This document shows, piece after piece, positions 15,775 through 24,972 of a stretch of 64,000 nucleotides of DNA. The stretch lies in assembly GCF_014649915.1 (NCBI RefSeq), contig NZ_BMTY01000010.1, positions 1-64,000 on the forward strand, written 5' to 3'. The position numbers were made by a program, and so were the translations under genes. How positions within the stretch are numbered: position 1 is the stretch's first letter; each line of letters opens with the position of its first letter. A model generated the notes under the pieces. That model had not been told where the DNA came from, did not search any database, and saw only the letters and a program-made list of their open reading frames with translations. This DNA comes from Streptomyces toxytricini (GTDB lineage Bacteria; Actinomycetota; Actinomycetes; Streptomycetales; Streptomycetaceae).

Positions 15775-18650
15775 TGACCACTCCAGCCATCTCGTCCCGC
15801 GAAGCCGAAGTCCTCGACCTGCTCGGGGAGCACCTCAGCAACGCGGAGATCGCCGCCCGGCTGTTCATCTCCGTACGCACGGTCGAGTCGCACGTCTCCT
15901 CGCTGCTGCGGAAGCTGGAGCTCCCCGACCGCCGCGCGCTCTCCCGCCGCTCGCCCGGCGGTACGGCGCCCCGCCCGGCAGCGGCCGCGCTTCCCGTCCC
16001 GCTGACGGCGTTCGTCGGCAGGGCGCGGGAGCAGGCGGAGCTCGCCGAGGCCGTCACGGCCGGCCGGCTGGTCACCGCGGTCGGCCCGGGCGGCATCGGC
16101 AAGACGCGCCTCGCCCTGGCGGTCGCGGCCCGGGCGGCCGCCGACTTCCCGGACGGCGTGTGCTTCGCCGACCTCGTCCCGGTCACCGACCCCGGGCGGG
16201 TGGCCGCCGCCGTCGCCGCCGCCACCGGTGTCGGCGAGCAGCCGGGCCGCAGCCTCGACGAGGTCCTCCCGGCCGCGCTCGCGGACCGCCGGACGCTGCT
16301 CGTCCTGGACAACTGCGAGCAAGTACGCGAAGGAGTCGCCCCGTTCCTGGAACGGCTGCTCACCGCCTGCCCCGGGCTCCACGTCCTGGCGACGAGCCGA
16401 GCCCGGCTCATGGTCCCCTTCGAACGGGTCTTCCCCGTCCCGCCGCTGTCCCGCGTCGGCGGCGGCCGGTCGGAGGCGGCCGCCCTGTTCCTGGAGCGGG
16501 CGGCGGCGGTCGGCCGGGCCCCGGCTCCCGCGGAGCACGACCACGTGGTGGCCCTCTGCGAGCGCCTCGACGGCATGGCCCTGGCGATCGAACTGGCCGC
16601 GGCGCGCTGGTCCACCCTCGGCCTCGACGGCCTCACGGCCGGCCTCTCCGACCAGCTGCGCATCCTCGCCGGCGGGCCCCGCGCCGACGGCCGGCACCGT
16701 TCCGTTCGCGCCGTCCTCGACTGGAGCCACGACCTGCTCGCACCGGAGGACCGGGCCCTGCTGCGCCGGGTGTCCGCGTTCGTCGTCCCGTTCACGGCCC
16801 GGGCCGCAGCCGAGGTGGCGGGCTTCGCCCCGCTGGATCCGGCGGCCGTCGCCGACGGGCTCGGCAGGCTCGCCGAACAGAGCCTGCTCACCGTGACCGC
16901 CTCCCCGGGCGGAACCCGCTACCACGCCCTGGAGACCATCCGCCAGTACGGCACCGAGCGGCTCGCCGACGCCGGGGAGCTCGGCGGCGTACGCCGACGC
17001 CACCTCGCCTGGTGCCTGGACGCCGCGGCCGCCCTCGCCCACGACGCGGCGGACGCCGGCGGCTTCCCCCGCGGCTCGCGCGGCGCCGACCCCGGCGGAC
17101 CACAGGGCGGCGCGGCGTGGCGGGTCCGCTTCGACTCCGTCGCCGACGACCTCAGGGCAGCCCTCGCCTGGGCCGCCGGCCTGCCCGAGCACCGCGCCGA
17201 CGCCCACCGCCTCGCGTGCGCCCTCGCCGCCTCGGCCTTCGCCCGCAACCTGCTCGGCGAGGCCCAGCAGCGCCACGAGCAGGCGGCCGGACTCGCCGCG
17301 GACGCCGCGGACGCGGCCGCCGCCCTGCGGCAGGCGGCCGGAGTCGCCGGCTGCCGCCGGCTGGGCGACGACATGTACCGGCTGCACCGGGCCGCCGGCG
17401 AGGCGGCCCGCCGCGCGGGCGACCCCGCCGCGGCCGCCCGCGACCTGGCCACCGCCGCAACGGTCGCCTACCGCTTCTCCAGCACGTTCGAGGAGATCCC
17501 GACCGCCGCGCAGGCCCGGGCCCTGCTCGACGAAGCCCGCACGCCGACCGCCGCCGCCTGCGGGGACCCTGCCGCCGAAGCGGCCGTGGCCCTCGCCGAA
17601 GCGGCCGTGGTCGCCGACGCCTTCGGCGCCGTCCAGGGGGACGCCGACAACAGCCCGGCCGACACCGTCGCCGCCGCCGGGCGCGCCGTCAACCTGGCCC
17701 TCCGCGCGGGCGACACCGTCGCCCGGTCCGCCGCGCTCGACGCACTGTCCGGCGCGCAGAGCTGGGCAGGCGACTCCTTCGCCGCCGCGGCCGCCGCCCG
17801 GCAGCGCCTGGACCTCCTGGACCGGGCCGGCGCCGCCACGCCGGCCGCCACGCACGAACTCGTCGACGCCCTCGCGATGGCCGCCGCCACCGCCGTCGGC
17901 ACCGGCGAACTGCCGCAGGCCCGCGCGTGGGGCGAGCGCCTCGCCGGCCGGCCCCTCCTGGCCGAGGTCGGCGACCACGCCACCTCCTGGCTGCTCGTCG
18001 CCGACGCGCTGGCCGGCCGGGCCGACGACGTCCTCGCCACCAGCCCCCGCTTCCTCGCCGCCTGGGAACGGACCGGCCGGCAGCGCTCCTTCTCCCTCGG
18101 CCCGGCCGCCGCAGCCGTCGCCATGGTCCACGGACTGCGCGAAGACCGCGGCGCCCGCGCCGCATGGCTCGCGATCGCCGACCGGGCCGGCGCCGAGGAC
18201 GACCACCGGCACGGCCACGGAGCCGTCTTCGACAGCATCGTCCTGCTGCACCGCGGCGACCCGGCCGCCGCCCTCGAACGGACCGCGCCCGAACCCGAAG
18301 CCGTGTGGAAATGGGTCTGCTGGGTCTGGCTGCACTGGTACGCGGCCCTCCGGGCCGAAGCCGCGGTCCTCGCCGGACACCCCGCCGCCGCGGCCCGCAT
18401 CACCGCCGCCCGGGACCTCGTCGCCGGCAACCCCGTCGCGACCGCCCTCACGGACCGCGCCCAGGCCCTCCTGGACGGCGACCGGCAGGGGCTGCTCGCC
18501 ACCGCCGACGCCTTCACCACCGCCGGCTGCCCCTACCAGGCGGCCCGCACCCTGCTGCTCGCCGGCGGCCGCCACGCCACCGCAGGCGCCGCCGCGCTCG
18601 ACGCCCTCGGTCTGCGGACCGGCCCCGCCGGCTGCACCACGGCGCACTGA
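15774..18650 (+). CDS. LuxR-HTH / STAND ATPase / TPR regulator
   Basis: 958 residues. Order of domains: an N-terminal LuxR-type HTH (ISSREAEVLDLLGEHLSNAE to RTVESHVSSLLRKLEL, residues 4-55), a linker, an NTPase of the STAND/NB-ARC kind (P loop GPGGIGKT 104-111, Walker B LLVLDNCEQ, sensor ATSR), a winged-helix region (SVRAVLDWSHDLLAPEDRALLRR), and a long Ala-rich helical repeat region to the C-terminus that resembles TPRs. Most large LuxR-STAND proteins carry the HTH at the C-terminus; here it is first. It is probably an ATP-gated activator that reads a ligand or partner through the repeats. Targets unknown; the divergent VOC gene is a candidate. Confidence 0.88.
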   Translation: MTTPAISSREAEVLDLLGEHLSNAEIAARLFISVRTVESHVSSLLRKLELPDRRALSRRSPGGTAPRPAAAALPVPLTAFVGRAREQAELAEAVTAGRLVTAVGPGGIGKTRLALAVAARAAADFPDGVCFADLVPVTDPGRVAAAVAAATGVGEQPGRSLDEVLPAALADRRTLLVLDNCEQVREGVAPFLERLLTACPGLHVLATSRARLMVPFERVFPVPPLSRVGGGRSEAAALFLERAAAVGRAPAPAEHDHVVALCERLDGMALAIELAAARWSTLGLDGLTAGLSDQLRILAGGPRADGRHRSVRAVLDWSHDLLAPEDRALLRRVSAFVVPFTARAAAEVAGFAPLDPAAVADGLGRLAEQSLLTVTASPGGTRYHALETIRQYGTERLADAGELGGVRRRHLAWCLDAAAALAHDAADAGGFPRGSRGADPGGPQGGAAWRVRFDSVADDLRAALAWAAGLPEHRADAHRLACALAASAFARNLLGEAQQRHEQAAGLAADAADAAAALRQAAGVAGCRRLGDDMYRLHRAAGEAARRAGDPAAAARDLATAATVAYRFSSTFEEIPTAAQARALLDEARTPTAAACGDPAAEAAVALAEAAVVADAFGAVQGDADNSPADTVAAAGRAVNLALRAGDTVARSAALDALSGAQSWAGDSFAAAAAARQRLDLLDRAGAATPAATHELVDALAMAAATAVGTGELPQARAWGERLAGRPLLAEVGDHATSWLLVADALAGRADDVLATSPRFLAAWERTGRQRSFSLGPAAAAVAMVHGLREDRGARAAWLAIADRAGAEDDHRHGHGAVFDSIVLLHRGDPAAALERTAPEPEAVWKWVCWVWLHWYAALRAEAAVLAGHPAAAARITAARDLVAGNPVATALTDRAQALLDGDRQGLLATADAFTTAGCPYQAARTLLLAGGRHATAGAAALDALGLRTGPAGCTTAH

Positions 18651-18721
18651 CCCCCCGGCCGGCCGCCGCACGCCGACGGCTACGGTGGGCGGCACACGAC
18701 ACACGAGGGGGAGGAGCCGCC

Positions 18722-19453
18722 ATGGCATTCCGCAAGCTGCTCAGCGCGCTGGGAGTGGGCGCGCCCGAGGTCGAGACCGAACTGGACCGCACGAAGTACC
18801 TCCCGGGTGAGGAGGTCACGGGCACCATCACCCTGCGCGGCGGCGCCGCGGACGCGGAGATCGAGCGGCTGACCGCGGAGCTGGTGGTCCGCTTCGAAAG
18901 CCACATCACCGAGTCCGCCTACCTGGACACCGTCGCCCGGCGCGAGCTGCCCGGACCCTTCACCCTCCGGGCCGACGAGGTCCGGACCGAGCGGCTCGCC
19001 CTGCCCCTCCCGCTCGCCGCGCCGCTCACCCACGCCGGCGGCCGCCCCCTCAAGGGCGCCTACTGCGCGATCCGCACCGAACTCGCCGTCGACAAGGCCG
19101 TCGACCGCAGCGACCTGGACGAGATGGAGGTCCACGCCCTGCCGTCGCAGGCCGCCGTCCTTCGCGCCTTCGAGGAACTCGGGTTCCGCTTCGACGAGGC
19201 CGAGGTCAAGCCCGGCACCGCCCTCGGCTCCCGCCAGGACGTGGACTGGTGGCAGGAGATCGAGCTGTCCGCCCCGCCCGGGTACGGGCTCGACACCGTC
19301 GAGCTGCTCCTCGCCGTCCTCCCGGACGAGATCGACGTACGCCCCGGGACGACCGTCGCGCCGCTCACGCTGCGGCACGAGGAGACCGCCGACCACGCCG
19401 CCCTGGCCGCCCGCCTGGAGGCCCACCTGCGCAGCGTCTTCCCGCCGCGCTGA
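18722..19453 (+). CDS. Spo0M/SpoOM family protein
   Basis: 243 residues with an arrestin-like N-terminal half: KLLSALGVGAPEVETELDRT, then LPGEEVTGTITLRGG and the IERLTAELVVRFESH strand. This start is typical of Spo0M (sporulation-control) proteins, which also exist in Streptomyces and may scaffold signalling or cytoskeletal factors. The C-terminal half has VDWWQEIELSAPPGYGLDTV and a helical end. ATG at 18722 has GGGGAGGAG. It follows the STAND regulator by 71 nt on the same strand. Confidence 0.88.
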   Translation: MAFRKLLSALGVGAPEVETELDRTKYLPGEEVTGTITLRGGAADAEIERLTAELVVRFESHITESAYLDTVARRELPGPFTLRADEVRTERLALPLPLAAPLTHAGGRPLKGAYCAIRTELAVDKAVDRSDLDEMEVHALPSQAAVLRAFEELGFRFDEAEVKPGTALGSRQDVDWWQEIELSAPPGYGLDTVELLLAVLPDEIDVRPGTTVAPLTLRHEETADHAALAARLEAHLRSVFPPR

Positions 19454-19584
19454 CACACCGCCCGCCCGCGGCCGTCACCGGAACGGACCACACGGCGGCG
19501 TGTGCGCCGGGGCTGCGGGGCCGCCCGACCGTAGGTTCGCTTCCAGGTTCCGAGGGTGGCTGCGGCAGGGAAGAGGTGCTGGCG

Positions 19585-20532
19585 ATGGACGGCAGGCGGA
19601 CCATCACCGTGTTCGGCGCGACGGGGCAGCAGGGCGGGTCCCTGGCCCGGGCCGTCCTGGCCGACGGGGACGGCGTCTTCGCCGTCCGCGCCGTGACCCG
19701 CAACCCCGACTCCGACCGCGCCCGGGAGCTGGAACGGCTCGGCGCCGAGGTCGTCCGCGCCGACCTCGACGACGAAGCCAGCCTGCGGTCCGCCCTCGAA
19801 GGCGCCTACGGGGCCTTCATGGTGACCAACTTCTGGGAGGACATGAACGCGGCCCACGAGAAGGAACAGGCCCAGGCCCTCTCCCGGGCGGCCGGGCACG
19901 TCGGGATCCAGCACGCGGTCTGGTCCACGCTGGAGGACACCCGCGAGTGCATCCCGCTCGGCGACGGCCGAATGCCGACGCTGCAGGGCTCGTACAACGT
20001 CCCGCACTTCGACGCCAAGGCGGAGGCGGACCACTTCTTCACCGACGACGGCGTCCCCACCACCTTCCTGCGGACCACGTTCTACTGGGACAACCTGCTG
20101 TCGATGTTCGCCCCGCAGCGCGGCGAGGACGGCGCCTTCGAGCTCATCTACCCCATGGGCGACAGCCGCCTCTCCGGCATCGCCGTCGAGGACATCGGCA
20201 AGACCGCCCTGGCCGTCTTCAAGGGCGGCACCGACTTCATCGCCGCCACGGTCAGCATCGCCGGCGAGCACCTGACGGTCGCCGAGATGGCCGCCGCGAT
20301 GACCGACGTGCTCGGGCAGCCCTTCCGCTACCGGCCCCTCACCCCCGACGCCTTCCGGGCACTCGGCTTCCCCGGCGCCGACGAGGCGGGCAACATGTTC
20401 CAGTACTACGCCGACTGCGAGCACGCCTTCACCGCCGCCCGCGACCTGGCCGCCGTCCGCGCCCTCCACCCCGGACTGCAGGACTTCCGTACCTGGCTGA
20501 CCGCGCACCGCGAGCAGTTCGACCTGTCCTGA
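19585..20532 (+). CDS. NmrA-like NAD(P)-binding protein
   Basis: 315 residues. The Rossmann motif is TVFGATGQQGGSLARA (GxxGxxG, residues 10-17), followed by an RNPDSDRARELERLGAEVV stretch as in NmrA/HSCARG proteins. The active-site Tyr/Lys pair of true SDR enzymes is not in the usual place. NmrA-type proteins act as redox sensors that bind NADP and partner transcription factors, while others are isoflavone-reductase-like enzymes. Weak site AGAGGTG before ATG 19585. Confidence 0.85.
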   Translation: MDGRRTITVFGATGQQGGSLARAVLADGDGVFAVRAVTRNPDSDRARELERLGAEVVRADLDDEASLRSALEGAYGAFMVTNFWEDMNAAHEKEQAQALSRAAGHVGIQHAVWSTLEDTRECIPLGDGRMPTLQGSYNVPHFDAKAEADHFFTDDGVPTTFLRTTFYWDNLLSMFAPQRGEDGAFELIYPMGDSRLSGIAVEDIGKTALAVFKGGTDFIAATVSIAGEHLTVAEMAAAMTDVLGQPFRYRPLTPDAFRALGFPGADEAGNMFQYYADCEHAFTAARDLAAVRALHPGLQDFRTWLTAHREQFDLS

Positions 20533-20552
20533 CCCGCGGTCGGCCGGCCCGG

Positions 20553-20927
20553 TCAGCCGGTGCGGCGCCAGGTCAGGGACAGGGCCAGGCCGTGGCCCGC
20601 GTCGAGGGGTTCGAGCACCAGGCGGTCCGGGTCGGGGAGGGTCGCGCGGCGGCGCAGCTCCCGGCCCCGGGAGAACGGCCAGGTGCCCACCTCGACGCGG
20701 TGCACGGCCTCGTCGCCCTCTGTCCGGAACCGCCCCGTGTACGCGAAGGTCCGGCCCAGCCGTACGGGGCGTACGAGGTGCATCTCCATCACCGTCGAGA
20801 CGGTGCCGTCGGCGGTGTAGACGATGACGCCGCTCGCGGAGGCCGGGACCGGCCGGGACCGCCAGAGAACGGCCGCACCGGTCATCTCCCAGAACCCCAC
20901 GAGCGCGCCCGGAGGCAATCCCGCCAT
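20553..20927 (-). CDS. lipocalin-like domain protein
   Basis: 124 residues forming a small beta barrel: LVGFWEMTGAAVLWRSRPVP opening (the GxW-like signature of lipocalins, here VGFWEMTG), SGVIVYTADGTVSTVMEMHL, FAYTGRFRTEGDEAVHRVEV, RRATLPDPDRLVLEP. This matches lipocalin-like DUF families of bacterial cytoplasmic proteins. Substrate unknown. Convergent with the NmrA-like gene; ATG at 20927 has GAGGGCGG. Confidence 0.7.
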   Translation of the reverse strand: MAGLPPGALVGFWEMTGAAVLWRSRPVPASASGVIVYTADGTVSTVMEMHLVRPVRLGRTFAYTGRFRTEGDEAVHRVEVGTWPFSRGRELRRRATLPDPDRLVLEPLDAGHGLALSLTWRRTG

Positions 20928-21063
20928 GTGTCCGCCCTCGCGCGTGCCGCCGCCGCGTCGCGCGTGCGGCGGCGCGGTGTCCTCGTCCCGCCGATTTTGG
21001 GGTGGCCCGCCCCGCAGGTGCGCGCAGGCGCGCGTGTCGACGGCCCGCCGGTCCCTCCGATGG

Positions 21064-21069
21064 CATAAT
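21064..21069 (+). promoter_or_regulatory. candidate -10 of YbjQ-domain operon
   Basis: CATAAT, 58 nt before the first ATG of the operon, is the only AT-rich hexamer in the region. A matching -35 at normal spacing is not evident, so the promoter may be of an alternative-sigma or activator-dependent type. Confidence 0.35.
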
Positions 21070-21127
21070 CTGCCTATCTGGGGGCGTGATCCGAACCGCG
21101 GATCCGAGTGATCGACGGCGGGGGCCG

Positions 21128-21976
21128 ATGACCGACCGGGGGAGTGCCGGTTCGACGGCCGGCACATGGGATTCCGCGCTGTCCGTCGAGGAGTTCGCGG
21201 CAATCGGCGGCGTCGGCTTCGAGCCGGTCGGGCAGGTCCTCGGCACGGCCGTCTTCGAGATGGGCTACTCGGGAGTCTGGGGCTGCCCCGGCAGTTGGAC
21301 CGCCTCCGGCGGCAACAACACCGTCCCGGCGTCGAGATGGACCCCCTCCCTGTCCCTGCTGGCGCGGAAGCTGTACGCGGCGCGGAGGACGGCCCTGTCC
21401 CGCGCGGTTGCCGAATGCAGTGCGCTCGGCGGCGACGGGATCGTCGGCGTGGACCTCCGCGTCACCGAATTCCCCGCAGGCGGAACGGAGTTCACCGTGC
21501 GCGGCACGGCCGTCCGGGCGCGTTCCCGCAGCCGGCCGCGTACGCCGTTCACCGCGCACGTCGGTGGCCAGGACTTCGCCAGGCTCCTGGAGGCCGGGTG
21601 GGTCCCCGTCGGGCTTGCCGTCGGTGTCGGCCTCGCGATCCGGCACGACGACTGGCGCACCGGCCTCCGGGTCCCCCTCGCCCTGCGCAACCAGGAGGTC
21701 GACGGCTACACGCAGCTGATCGGCCACGTGCGCCGCGAGGCCCGCACGCAGCTCGCCCTCGAAGCCGGGAGGCACGGCGCCCAAGGAGTCGTCGTGGACG
21801 ACACGCGGCTGCGGGTGGAGGAGAGCGAGTGCCCCGCGTTCGAGGGGACCCGCGACCTCACCGCCGAGGCCGTCTTCGTCGGCACCTCCCTCGCCCGGTT
21901 CGGCCGCCCGGGACGGCCCGCCGGCACCAGACCACCACTGACCATCACGAGACTGGAGCGCGAGGCCGCCAGATGA
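21128..21976 (+). CDS. protein with two YbjQ-type (heavy-metal-binding) domains, copy A
   Basis: 282 residues. Two copies of a domain of about 110 residues are visible: the first from VEEFAAIGGVGFEPVGQVLG to EFTVRGTAV, the second from GGQDFARLLEAGWVPVGLAV to LTAEAVFVGTSL. Each has the YbjQ/DUF74 pattern of a G-x-PVG-x-VLG loop, a helix of ALSRAVAECSALGGDGIVGV type, and a terminal GT-A strand. YbjQ proteins form pentamers; metal binding is a naming convention rather than a proven role. It is the first gene of a three-gene operon; its last codons overlap the next ATG. Confidence 0.78.
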   Translation: MTDRGSAGSTAGTWDSALSVEEFAAIGGVGFEPVGQVLGTAVFEMGYSGVWGCPGSWTASGGNNTVPASRWTPSLSLLARKLYAARRTALSRAVAECSALGGDGIVGVDLRVTEFPAGGTEFTVRGTAVRARSRSRPRTPFTAHVGGQDFARLLEAGWVPVGLAVGVGLAIRHDDWRTGLRVPLALRNQEVDGYTQLIGHVRREARTQLALEAGRHGAQGVVVDDTRLRVEESECPAFEGTRDLTAEAVFVGTSLARFGRPGRPAGTRPPLTITRLEREAAR

Positions 21977-22836
21977 CGGGACGAACGGGGCAGGACGTGT
22001 TCGGCGGAGCAGCCGGGCCGACAGCACAGGACGTGGCCGAGGACGCGATGCACCGGCTCGCACGGCTCGAACCGGGCGAGAAGCGCCCGCTCTTCACCTC
22101 GGACCTGACGGTGAACGAGTTCCTGCTGGTGCGCGAGGCCGGCTTCCGCCCACTCGGCCTCGTCCTCGGCTCGTCCGTCTACCACGTCGGCATCCAGATC
22201 GGCCGGTGGTCGAAGAACCAGGAGCTGACCAAGCTGTCCCAGGCCATGTACGAGGCGCGCGACCTGGCCATGAGCCGCATGGAGGCCGAGGCGAGCGCCC
22301 TCGGCGCGGACGGCATCGTGGGCGTGCGGCTGGACATCGAATCGAAGGAATTCGGCTCGGACGTCGTCGAGTTCACCGCGGTCGGCACGGCCGTCAAGGC
22401 GGACGGCGCCGACCCGGGACCCGCCGGGACCTGGCTCAACAACAAGGGCAAGCCCTTCACCTCGGACCTGTCCGGCCAGGAGTTCTGGACGCTGATCCGG
22501 GCCGGCTACGCCCCCCTCGACCTTGTCATGGGCTCGTGCGTCTACCACGTGGCCCACCAGCGCTTCAGCCAGGTGCTCGGCAACGCGGGCCGCAACGTCG
22601 AGATCGAGCCGTTCACCCAGGCGCTCTACGACGCACGCGAACTGGCCATGAGCCGCATGCGCGCCGAAGGCGAAGCCCTGGAGGCCGAAGGGATCGTGGC
22701 CGTGCGGCTGCAGCAGCACACCCACGGCTGGGGCGGCCACACCACCGAGTTCTTCGCCGTCGGGACGGCCGTACGCCCGCTGCGCGACGACCACGCCATC
22801 GACCGGCCGGCCCTGGTGGTGAGCCTCGATGGCTGA
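21973..22836 (+). CDS. protein with two YbjQ-type domains, copy B
   Basis: 287 residues. It again has two domains: FLLVREAGFRPLGLVLGSSV with SRMEAEASALGADGIVGVRL and EFTAVGTAVK, then FWTLIRAGYAPLDLVMGSCV with SRMRAEGEALEAEGIVAVRL and FFAVGTAVR. Both domain starts are led by KRPLFTSDLTVNEF or KPFTSDLSGQEF. It overlaps the preceding stop by ATGA and the following start by 8 nt, so translation is coupled. The pair of proteins would carry four domains, enough to form a mixed ring (inference). Confidence 0.8.
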   Translation: MTGRTGQDVFGGAAGPTAQDVAEDAMHRLARLEPGEKRPLFTSDLTVNEFLLVREAGFRPLGLVLGSSVYHVGIQIGRWSKNQELTKLSQAMYEARDLAMSRMEAEASALGADGIVGVRLDIESKEFGSDVVEFTAVGTAVKADGADPGPAGTWLNNKGKPFTSDLSGQEFWTLIRAGYAPLDLVMGSCVYHVAHQRFSQVLGNAGRNVEIEPFTQALYDARELAMSRMRAEGEALEAEGIVAVRLQQHTHGWGGHTTEFFAVGTAVRPLRDDHAIDRPALVVSLDG

Positions 22837-23221
22837 GCCGGACGTGGAACTGCTGGCCGCGGCCCTGCGGAGGGACAGCGCCGACCTCGACCTGTACGCC
22901 CAGGTGCTGACGGCGAACCTCGCGGCCTCCCTGCCGGCCGGCACCGTACGCGTCCGCCGCAGGCGCTCCCTGGCGCAGCGCGTCGCCGGGCACGAGGGTT
23001 CCGTCGAGGAACTCGACATCGCCCTCGGGGAGCAGCGGCTCGCCCTGCGGACGGAACGCGGCCGGGTCGTCGCGGAGGCCCTGCACGAGGTCCGGGGCGT
23101 CGTCCTGTCCCGGCGTCGGGTGGGACTGGACGAATGGGTCGACGCCCTGGCCCGTTCCCTGGCCCGGGCCGCGGTCTCCGACGCCCGCGCCCGCGAGGCG
23201 CTGGAGCGCTTCCTGGGCTGA
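22829..23221 (+). CDS. hypothetical protein of YbjQ operon
   Basis: 130 residues, helical, charged (ELLAAALRRDSADLDLYAQV, LAQRVAGHEGSVEELDIALG, RRVGLDEWVDALARSLARAA). ATG at 22829 overlaps the end of the upstream gene by 8 nt. There is no membrane segment and no recognised domain. By context it may be a partner or adapter of the two YbjQ-domain proteins. A possible coiled-coil runs through residues 5-35. Confidence 0.7.
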   Translation: MAEPDVELLAAALRRDSADLDLYAQVLTANLAASLPAGTVRVRRRRSLAQRVAGHEGSVEELDIALGEQRLALRTERGRVVAEALHEVRGVVLSRRRVGLDEWVDALARSLARAAVSDARAREALERFLG

Positions 23222-23363
23222 CCCACCGCCGGGCCGCCCCGCCGAAACCGGCCCCGGGCGCGGCCGCGTCCCCCATGGCGAAGCCGTCCGGCACGCCCCG
23301 GACGCGAGCCGCGTACAGCCGGCTCGGGCAGCGGCCCCGTCCCCGAGACCCGAAGGATGTCCC

Positions 23364-24581
23364 ATGCCGAAACGTCACGCCGTGGTGGTCGGAGCCGGAA
23401 TCGGCGGTCTCACCGCGGCCATCGCCCTGCACCGCCGCGGCTGGGACGTCACCGTCTGCGAACGCGCCCCCGAGCCGCCCGCCACCGGTGCGGGCATAGG
23501 CCTCGCCCCCAACGCGCTGCGCGCCCTCGACGCGATCGGAGTCGACGCGGCCCGCGCGGCCGGCAGCGCGATACCCGACACGATGGGCGTGCGCCGCCCC
23601 GACGGCCGCCGGCTGACCGGGGCCGGCACCGCGGAGATGGCGGCCCGCTACGGCACCGCCCCGATCGCCGTCCCCCGCCCGGCCTTCACGGCAGCCCTGG
23701 CCGCCGCCCTCCCGCCCCGCGCCCTCCGGTACGGGGCCGACGTGACCACCGTGGACGACGCGGAGGGCCGACGCCCCACCGTCCGCACGGCCGAAGGCTC
23801 GGAACTCCCCGCCGATCTCGTCGTCGCCGCCGACGGCATCCGCAGCGCCCTGCGCCGCACGTACTTCCCCGGGCACCCCGGGCTGCACCACCTGGGCGAG
23901 ACGGCCTGGCGGACCATCGTGGACGCCCCGGACCTCGGCATCCGGGCCATGAGCGAGACCTGGGGGCGCGGCGAGCGCTTCGGCATCACCCCGCTGGCCG
24001 ACGGCCGCTTCTACCTGTACGCCACCGCGCTCGCCCCCGCCGGCGCCCGGTCGGACGACGCCCGCGCGGAACTCCTGGACCGCTTCGGCTCCTGGCACGA
24101 TCCGATCCCCGCCCTCCTGGAGCGGGTGCGGCGCCTCGACCCGGCCGACGTCCTGCAGAACGACCTCCACGACCTGGCCGCCCCGCTGCCGCGCCTGCAC
24201 CACGGCCGGATCGCCTGGGTCGGCGACGCCGCCCACGCCATGGCGCCCAACCTCGGGCAGGGCGGCTGCCAGGCCATCGAGGACGCGGTGGTCCTCGCCC
24301 ACCTCCTCCCCGCGGGCGACGCGCCGGGCCCGGCCCCGGATGCGGCCGGCGCGGTCCCGGCCGCCCTCGCCGCGTACACCGCGGCCCGGCGCGACCGCAC
24401 CGACGCCGTACGCCGCAGGGCCCGCCGGGTCGGCCGCCTGGGCGCCCTCCGCCACCCCCTCGCCGCGGCGGCCCGCGACACCGCGGTCCGCGCCGTCCCG
24501 GACCGCCTGGCCCTGCGGGGCATGGACGACCTCTTCAACGGCTTCCGCCTCCCGGGCCGGCATCCGGCGGAACAACGCTAG
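23364..24581 (+). CDS. FAD-dependent aromatic-type monooxygenase
   Basis: 405 residues of the PheA/TetX hydroxylase class. The N-terminus has the ADP-binding VVVGAGIGGLTAAIALHRRG (GxGxxG at 10-15), an Arg/Asp FAD-loop DG motif (VVAADGIRSALR), and the C-terminal FAD-ribityl motif GDAAHAMAPNLGQGG (from residue 287). It would hydroxylate a small aromatic or related compound with NAD(P)H. No partner reductase is needed in this class. The gene is single; ATG 23364 follows AAGGATG. Substrate is not predictable. Confidence 0.92.
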   Translation: MPKRHAVVVGAGIGGLTAAIALHRRGWDVTVCERAPEPPATGAGIGLAPNALRALDAIGVDAARAAGSAIPDTMGVRRPDGRRLTGAGTAEMAARYGTAPIAVPRPAFTAALAAALPPRALRYGADVTTVDDAEGRRPTVRTAEGSELPADLVVAADGIRSALRRTYFPGHPGLHHLGETAWRTIVDAPDLGIRAMSETWGRGERFGITPLADGRFYLYATALAPAGARSDDARAELLDRFGSWHDPIPALLERVRRLDPADVLQNDLHDLAAPLPRLHHGRIAWVGDAAHAMAPNLGQGGCQAIEDAVVLAHLLPAGDAPGPAPDAAGAVPAALAAYTAARRDRTDAVRRRARRVGRLGALRHPLAAAARDTAVRAVPDRLALRGMDDLFNGFRLPGRHPAEQR

Positions 24582-24597
24582 GCCGGCCATCGCCCCC

Positions 24598-24972
24598 TCA
24601 GGGCTCGCCGGCGCCGAGGAGCCTGCCCGCGTCGCATACGCCGCAGGGCTCGACCTGCGGGTGGCGCAGGGCGTCGACGGCCTGGGCGCGGGTCGCCGGA
24701 CGGGTCCGGCCCGAAACCAGGGTGCAGTCGCCGGTGTGGATCAGCATGGGGGCGTTGGAGGCGCCGATCCCGTACTGGATCTGCCACTCGACGACCGGGG
24801 CCGGCACGGGCCGGCCCGCGGCGGCCTCCGCGATGCGTGCAGCCGTCTCGATCTCGCCGATCCGCTCCCGGACGAGCTCCAGCAGCAGCTCGCACCAGCG
24901 CTCCAGGGTCTTCAGCCGGTCCAGATCCGGCGGGAGCAGCCACCCGGTGTCCCGCCCGCCGGCCACCGTCAC
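24598..24972 (-). CDS. DUF6233 family protein
   Basis: About 124 residues from the GTG at 24972 (a GTG at 24966 is also possible). The conserved pattern of this Streptomyces family is visible: an N-terminal helix (PDLDRLKTLERWCELLLELV), then PMLIHTGDCTLVSGRTRPAT and a C-terminal VEPCGVCDAGRLLG with CxxC. The family is common in actinomycetes and of unknown function; the two Cys plus the GDC Cys could bind metal. The start is not certain because the upstream part stays open in frame. Confidence 0.65.
   Translation of the reverse strand: MTVAGGRDTGWLLPPDLDRLKTLERWCELLLELVRERIGEIETAARIAEAAAGRPVPAPVVEWQIQYGIGASNAPMLIHTGDCTLVSGRTRPATRAQAVDALRHPQVEPCGVCDAGRLLGAGEP

Noticed and set aside
15756..18728. 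Very long open frame (about 990 codons) antisense to the LuxR/STAND gene
   Set aside because: High GC leaves antisense frames open. The translation is Gly/Arg/Val-rich with no domain, and the sense strand has complete HTH, P-loop and repeat motifs.
19489..19504. CACACG-GCGG-CGTGTG hairpin after the Spo0M gene as terminator
   Set aside because: Only a 6-bp stem; too weak to list as a feature.
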